This document shows, piece after piece, positions 59,380 to 64,000 of a stretch of DNA of 64,000 nucleotides. The notes below the pieces were generated by a model that made no database searches, had not been told where the DNA came from, and saw only the letters and a list, made by a program, of their open reading frames with translations. The DNA is from Excoecaria cochinchinensis. Taxonomy: Eukaryota; Streptophyta; Magnoliopsida; Malpighiales; Euphorbiaceae. The stretch is from the NCBI GenBank assembly GCA_947683425.1, contig CANTUQ010000077.1:248001-312000 (forward strand). Direction: 5' to 3'. Position 1 is the first letter of the stretch. Each line of letters opens with the position of its first letter. The position numbers and the translations under genes were made by a program.

Positions 59380-59879
59380 ACCGTCGGAGTTTCCACACTC
59401 CAAGATCGAAGCTGCAGTTCAAGAAACACTGCTCTTCGCCCCCGAAGCTGCGGTTCAAGAAACACCGCTCTTCATCAGATCGAAGAGTTTCCACACTCCA
59501 AGATCGAAGCTGCAGTTCAAGAAACACTGCTCTTCGCCCCCGAAGCTGCGGTTCAAGAAACACCGCTCTTCATCAGATCGAAGAGTTTCCACACTCCAAG
59601 ATCAAAGCTGCAGTTCAAGAAACACTGCTCTTCGCCCCCGAAGCTGCGGTTCAAGAAACACCGCTCTTCATCAGATCGAAGAGTTTCCACACTCCAAGAT
59701 CGAAGCTGCAGTTCAAGAAACACTGCTCTTCGCCCCCGAAGCTGCGGTTCAAGAAACACCGCTCTTCATCAGATCGAAGAGTTTCCACACTCCAAGATCG
59801 AAGCTGCAGTTCAAGAAACACTGCTCTTCCCCCCCGAAGCTGCGGTTCAAGAAACACCGCTCTTCACCAGATCGATATG
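59380..59879. repeat. 98-bp tandem repeat of the young Tat element, five copies
   Basis: CCACACTCCAAGATCGAAGC recurs at 59393, 59491, 59589 (one change), 59687 and 59785, exactly 98 bases apart. Each unit contains two related sub-units (GAAGCTGCAGTTCAAGAAAC and GAAGCTGCGGTTCAAGAAAC). The copies are almost identical. A frame stays open across all of them, but I do not call a protein. Confidence 0.95.
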
Positions 59880-59989
59880 AGATCTAACTGGCAAAAGGCA
59901 CGGAAGGTGAGAAGTCGTCGAAGGTACGCTTTCTTTCCAACCTTTCTCTGAGTTTTGGCTTATCTAGGCACTTGCGCGCTAGTTTCCCC

Positions 59990-60004
59990 AAAACTGGGGG
60001 CAAC
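59990..60004 (+). other. Polypurine tract of the young Tat element
   Basis: AAAACTGGGGGCAAC abuts the 3' LTR, equivalent to the old Tat tract at 37753. Confidence 0.75.
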
Positions 60005-62044
60005 TGTAAGCACCGTGTCCTGGAACAGTCCGGATCAGAGGTTACCCTATGAAGAAATCAATGTTCGAGGCCTGTACAGGAGGCTGAAGTTGGAGGTTTT
60101 AGTCCCGCGTTCCGTGAGAAATGAGGTTTTTCTACACTTCAGGGGCAGAGGGGGAGAAAACGGGAGTTTTCTAGGTCAAAAGGTTTTTTGGTCCTCCACA
60201 GACGGCCAGCCCGTCTGTAGAAGTAGCCCGTCGCTTTGAGTCACCGACGGCTTGGGGGATTTTCCGACGCCCGTCGGAAAGTCACCGCCCCTGTCAGGAG
60301 CCGCCTGGTTTCCCGGAGCACGCAACCGTTCCGACGCCCGTCGGTGAAGGTGGCAGGGCCGTCGGAAGTGTCCTTGTGTCAGTAGGATTCTTCCGACGCC
60401 CGCCCCTATGCACCGACGCCCGTCGGTCGTGTCTGGCTATATAAGGTCCGGATTTCCACTTCAAAAGGGTTGGAAAATTTTTCAGAAGGGGAAACTCTGC
60501 CAAAATTCAAGCACGTTTTCTCTCTCTTCCAAACACACCCATTTCCCTAAAGAATTTTACTTAATCAAGGATCAAATCGATCAAAGGAACTAAAAACTAA
60601 TTAGTTTTCTTTAGATTTGGATTCCTAAATCGACTTTCTGAAAGATCGGAGGTGAAATAGCTCATTTTCTCTCTCTAATCTTTCATTCTTTTACTTTCTC
60701 GTGGAACGCGCGGGGATCTAACCGACATCAAAATTCTACCCAAGGCAACTATCTGAGGGTAAATATTCCGGACTCTCTCTTTACTTTCACCTCATATTTA
60801 ATTATTTGTCATTTATTTATTCATTTTGTGTAAGTTTTGAATACCTATCATTACTTTTCTTCATTTTGACTCCCTCATCTCCTTCTTGGATAAAACTTGT
60901 TTTTTTTGATCTCAAAAGGCCATTTTCTCCTTTCTGTTTTCCGGAGACAGAGGTGACCGACGGGTCAACTTTATGACCGACGCCCGTCGGTCACCCACCT
61001 ACAGACACCCCTTCTTGAGTGACAAACGGGCGTGTTGAATAACCAAACCGACGCCCGTCGGTCAACCGGGAACAGGCCGTCGGTGGGTTCTGCCTCCATG
61101 GTTTTGATCATTTTTCACCTCTATTCAGTCTTTTCGATTTCTCATGTGTTAATTTCATGAATGTTAACATCTCTTAATTCTTTGTGAGTGTATATTGGTC
61201 CTCTTGGATAATTTCGAGCGTGAGTGGCTGCCTACCATGCATGGTGGATTTCGTCCGGTTTAGTTTTCTTAAACCTCTTAATTTATCTTCTCTTGCTTTT
61301 TCATTCATTGATTATTTTATGTATATGAATAAGCTCTTTTTATTCAGTTAAATGCAAAGATGGATCAACAATTTGTACTTAAATAAAAGTGAGTTTTGTA
61401 TAAAAATGCAAAAGGGTCCAACGCCCTATTTTCATCCAATAAAGATCATCACATATAAATTATCCCATTTTTGATAATGATGCATGCGAGGACCAAAGTC
61501 CTCAAGAATAAGCAATGCCCCGATTTATGTATGCCTCGCACATTTACAAGAGGGAGTTGTATTCCGCTCCTTGTATTATTGTAACTTATTGCTTTATTAT
61601 CTATTTGATCATTTACGGCTTTTCAAATATGAATGAATGCGCCTTCGATCAATTGCATCGTGTGGAGAGAGAGCGAATTAATGATATTAAAATTTGATCA
61701 TAAACTAATTGAGGTAGAATAGATGAGAAATCCCGGACCTAGCTCTGGTCTTTGGGCTCGAGAGGTTAGAGGTTATCCTTCAAGATACTTCTTGAGTCAC
61801 GAGACTTTAGCGCTAATCCTAGGCCTCATGGCTCAACATGGATAAAAAGCGCAGTCTTAGGCTCTCCGAGGCGAGAGAAACTTTCCCAATGTTCTATTGG
61901 GTGGCGACTCCATGAAACCTCCGTGTTGCTCAACATAGACGCACTTGCGATTTATCGCAAGCTGCCAACGGACCCGCAAATGCCCCGGTCGCCCACGTGC
62001 GGGCGGTCGAACGGGCGGCGCATCGGGATCCGGCGCGCGTCACA
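60005..62044 (+). repeat. 3' LTR of the young Tat element
   Basis: Near-identical to 44717-46757: differences I see are single-base changes near 60189, 60408, 60946, 60987 and 61740, and one missing A near 61717. It is followed by ACGAG. Confidence 0.95.
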
Positions 62045-62049
62045 ACGAG
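62045..62049. repeat. Target duplication ACGAG of the young Tat element (right)
   Basis: It matches 44712-44716. After it the old Tat leader resumes. Confidence 0.95.
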
Positions 62050-62253
62050 GCTTGGGCTGGTGACTATCCCTAACACTTCCCTACAATGAGTGAAAGTAGG
62101 GTCGTGCTTCGGGAATGCACCGAGGTAAGATAGGGTAACATAGTTCTAAGGCTCTAATGTGTGCAATGCAATTTTGAAAAGTGATAGAATTTTAAGTTTT
62201 AAAAAACTCAATTATACCTTTTAACCAAAACACTTTTAGAGCAAAGTCACGAA
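62050..62253 (-). other. 5' leader of the old Tat element, LTR-proximal part
   Basis: Reverse-complemented, it matches the young leader at about 46860-47010 (TTAGAGCCTTAGAA, GGTGC(A/G)TTCCCGAAGCAC, AGTGTTA(A/G)GGATA). No gene. Confidence 0.8.
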
Positions 62254-62272
62254 GTCCCCAGTGGAGTCGCCA
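62254..62272 (-). other. Primer-binding site of the old Tat element
   Basis: GTCCCCAGTGGAGTCGCCA is the exact reverse complement of 46759-46777. Confidence 0.85.
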
Positions 62273-62273
62273 C

Positions 62274-63497
62274 TGTGACATGCGTTGAACCTAGCAAAGG
62301 CCCTCTTTGAACCCGTTTTTAGGATTCGAGGGATTGGTTCACGTCTTTTTGAACTTGGGTGCCATGAGACATTTTGGATGCCTCCTTCCCAATAGAACAT
62401 TGGGAAGGGTCATCTAGCCTCACGATGCCTTTAGGCACCTTTGAGGTATTTTGGAGTCGCCACCCAATTTACAAGAAATTGGGAAAGGTCTCTAACCTCT
62501 TATTGGTCTAGACTAGAGATTGGTGTTCGGAATTTCACTCTTATTTATGTTTTGGTTAATTATAAATGAGTTTTTAACTTCATAAAATTCTATCTCTTCT
62601 CTCACACGATTGATGCATTTAAATAAAAGCGCATTGCAACCATTCAAAAGGAATAAAGGAAAGCAATAAAGAAAGCGAGAAAGCGATAAATAAAGCAATA
62701 AAGGAAAGCGATAAACACGCCAAGCATGTAATTACAAGAGAAATTGGGGCGGAATACAACCCCAAATGAAAACTAAATAATATTGCCCCAAAATTAATTA
62801 CAAGGATTCGAAATATATGAACATGAATTTAAACAAACAAACAAAATCAAATGTAAAATAAAAATACATAAATCGGGATATTCGTTTGGTTTAAAAATAT
62901 TGGGTCCTTTACTCTCATTTAAAAGAGGGATCGAAGAGTTGTTATTTATTGGTTTGAAAACCGGGATGAGTGATCCCATTTCGGAGAAAATTCAACTCTT
63001 CATTTCATTGTGACATTTCACATTCCTTGGCTAAAATGAAGGACATTGGTTCCAATTTTATTAAAAAGAATCCCGATTTAGTTATAAAATATTTTCAGTG
63101 ACTTTTTATCTCACATGCACATGAACAAAATATTTGTTTACAAATAGACACAACACAAGGGAGGGGAATAGGAAGGATCTCACCAAATGACACGGTCTCC
63201 TATGCGTAGTGACCCCACGGCGTGGTCAAGAGAACGCTCACATAATGCAAGTTCAGATTTAAATTCCCAAATAAAAAATGACATTAAAAATATTAGTAAT
63301 AATTCAGAAAATTAACCAAATAAATATAAAGCTAAAGGACATGCAAAAATAATTAGCAAATGTGTATGAGATAAAATAGGTTAAATTAGACATGTCAATT
63401 TAATATGCAGACAATTTACATGCGACGGGAAATTAAAAATAAGTCATGCAAAAAAACATAAAAAAAATAATAGAAATAATGACAATAGCAAAAATAA

Positions 63498-63586
<89 letters not shown>

Positions 63587-63643
63587 CAGTAGCATAATAG
63601 CAATAATAATAATAATAATGATAATAACAATAACACAAGCAAA

Positions 63644-63702
<59 letters not shown>

Positions 63703-63801
63703 GATAAGCATGAAATAATAATACTAACAATAAATAAATAAGATAACAATAATGACAATAATATATCATAGTAATAATAATAATAATAATACAGCCATGT
63801 A

Positions 63802-63876
<75 letters not shown>

Positions 63877-63967
63877 TAAAATAATAGTAATACAACATAA
63901 TAGTAACCACGATGACATAAACTAAATATAAGCTAATAATACCAACAGTAATACCCACACCAACAAC

Positions 63968-64000
<33 letters not shown>
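62274..64000 (-). repeat. 5' LTR of the old Tat element, truncated by the window end
   Basis: It starts TGTGACATGCGTTGAACC and follows 15790 onward in order, including GGGAAGGGTCATCTAG and the triplet microsatellites. It corresponds to about the first 1.7 kb of the roughly 3.05 kb LTR. Confidence 0.88.
63496..64000. repeat. (AAT)n and (ATG)n microsatellites in the old Tat 5' LTR
   Basis: These are counterparts of 17022-17602 with different run lengths. The long hydrophobic frames here are repeat artefacts. Confidence 0.95.

Larger units (their letters stand above)
44717..62044 (+). mobile_element. Young, apparently intact Tat-lineage retrotransposon with an extra two-gene cassette
   Basis: It has LTRs of 2041 and 2040 bp (44717-46757 and 60005-62044), a perfect ACGAG duplication, a 19-nt primer-binding site, one open gag-pol of about 2118 codons, an antisense gene, a sense gene, a tandem repeat and a polypurine tract. 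The second RNase H between RNase H and integrase defines the Tat lineage. By eye the LTRs differ by five substitutions and one single-base indel, under 0.5%, so insertion was recent. It landed in the leader of the older minus-strand Tat element. Confidence 0.95.
15790..64000 (-). mobile_element. Old Tat-lineage LTR retrotransposon (minus), 5' part outside the window
   Basis: In plus coordinates the element runs 3' LTR (15790-18780 plus 37694-37752), polypurine tract, 46-bp tandem array, antisense-gene relic, integrase, RT and gag relics, leader (44207-44716 and 62050-62253), primer-binding site (62254-62272), then the start of the 5' LTR (62274 onward). It is interrupted by the Tekay nest (18781-37688) and by the young Tat element (44717-62044). 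By eye the two LTRs differ at about 10% of positions in the first 90 bases, much more than either inner element, as expected for the outer, older insertion. Confidence 0.85.

Noticed and set aside
59312..59951. 194-residue frame and three antisense frames in the 98-bp repeat as a repeat protein
   Set aside because: The sequence changes reading frame in each unit, so it does not encode a regular protein repeat. I report the openness only as an observation.
63416..63958. 180-residue hydrophobic frame suggesting a membrane protein
   Set aside because: Translation of a triplet microsatellite in the old Tat 5' LTR.

Overview
The window is a block of nested transposable elements from a flowering plant. 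A eudicot is my guess from the AT-rich background; nothing in the sequence fixes the species. I found no intact host gene. The marks of a plant genome are Ty3/gypsy chromoviruses of the Tekay type, Tat-lineage elements with a second RNase H, a CACTA DNA transposon, and a captured LRR-type exon.

Left part (1-15789): decayed LTRs in both orientations. A Tat-like LTR terminus (to 128) is followed by a degenerate minus-strand Tekay-type LTR (361 to about 3683), an unresolved AT-rich stretch, and a probable plus-strand solo LTR (5057-13420). The solo LTR is split by a 4.76 kb CACTA element (8425-13180, TSD TTA). The CACTA element carries dense subterminal TAGCAACGGAA-type repeats and a 72-nt exon resembling an LRR receptor-kinase exon. 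Two more truncated LTRs (14278-15173 minus, 15174-15789 plus) follow.

Main nest (15790-64000): an old minus-strand Tat element runs from 15790 past the right edge. Three later insertions sit inside it. A minus-strand Tekay element (18781-37688, TSD GCCGG) lies in its 3' LTR. A plus-strand Tekay element (26630-36206, TSD ACATA) lies in the 5' LTR of that Tekay. A very young plus-strand Tat element (44717-62044, TSD ACGAG) lies in the old Tat leader. Removing each insertion with one TSD copy restores continuous older sequence, so the relative order is secure.

The young Tat element is the most interesting object. Its 2.04 kb LTRs differ by about six changes by eye. It has one uninterrupted Gag-PR-RT-RH-aRH-INT frame of about 2118 codons. 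Downstream lies a divergent two-gene cassette: an antisense gene that looks like a plant mobile domain (DUF7745-type) protein with one recognisable intron, and a sense 677-residue protein with an Athila ORF1-like N-terminal region and a coiled-coil C-terminal half behind a 5'-UTR intron. About 230 bp of CCGTCGG-type repeats, flanked by outward-facing TATA boxes, separate the two. The same repeat motif and a matching TATA box occur in the element's LTR promoter. A 98-bp tandem repeat lies before the 3' LTR. The old Tat element has a different 46-bp tandem array at the same relative place, and a relic of the antisense gene. Both Tekay copies are broken by nonsense and frameshift changes.
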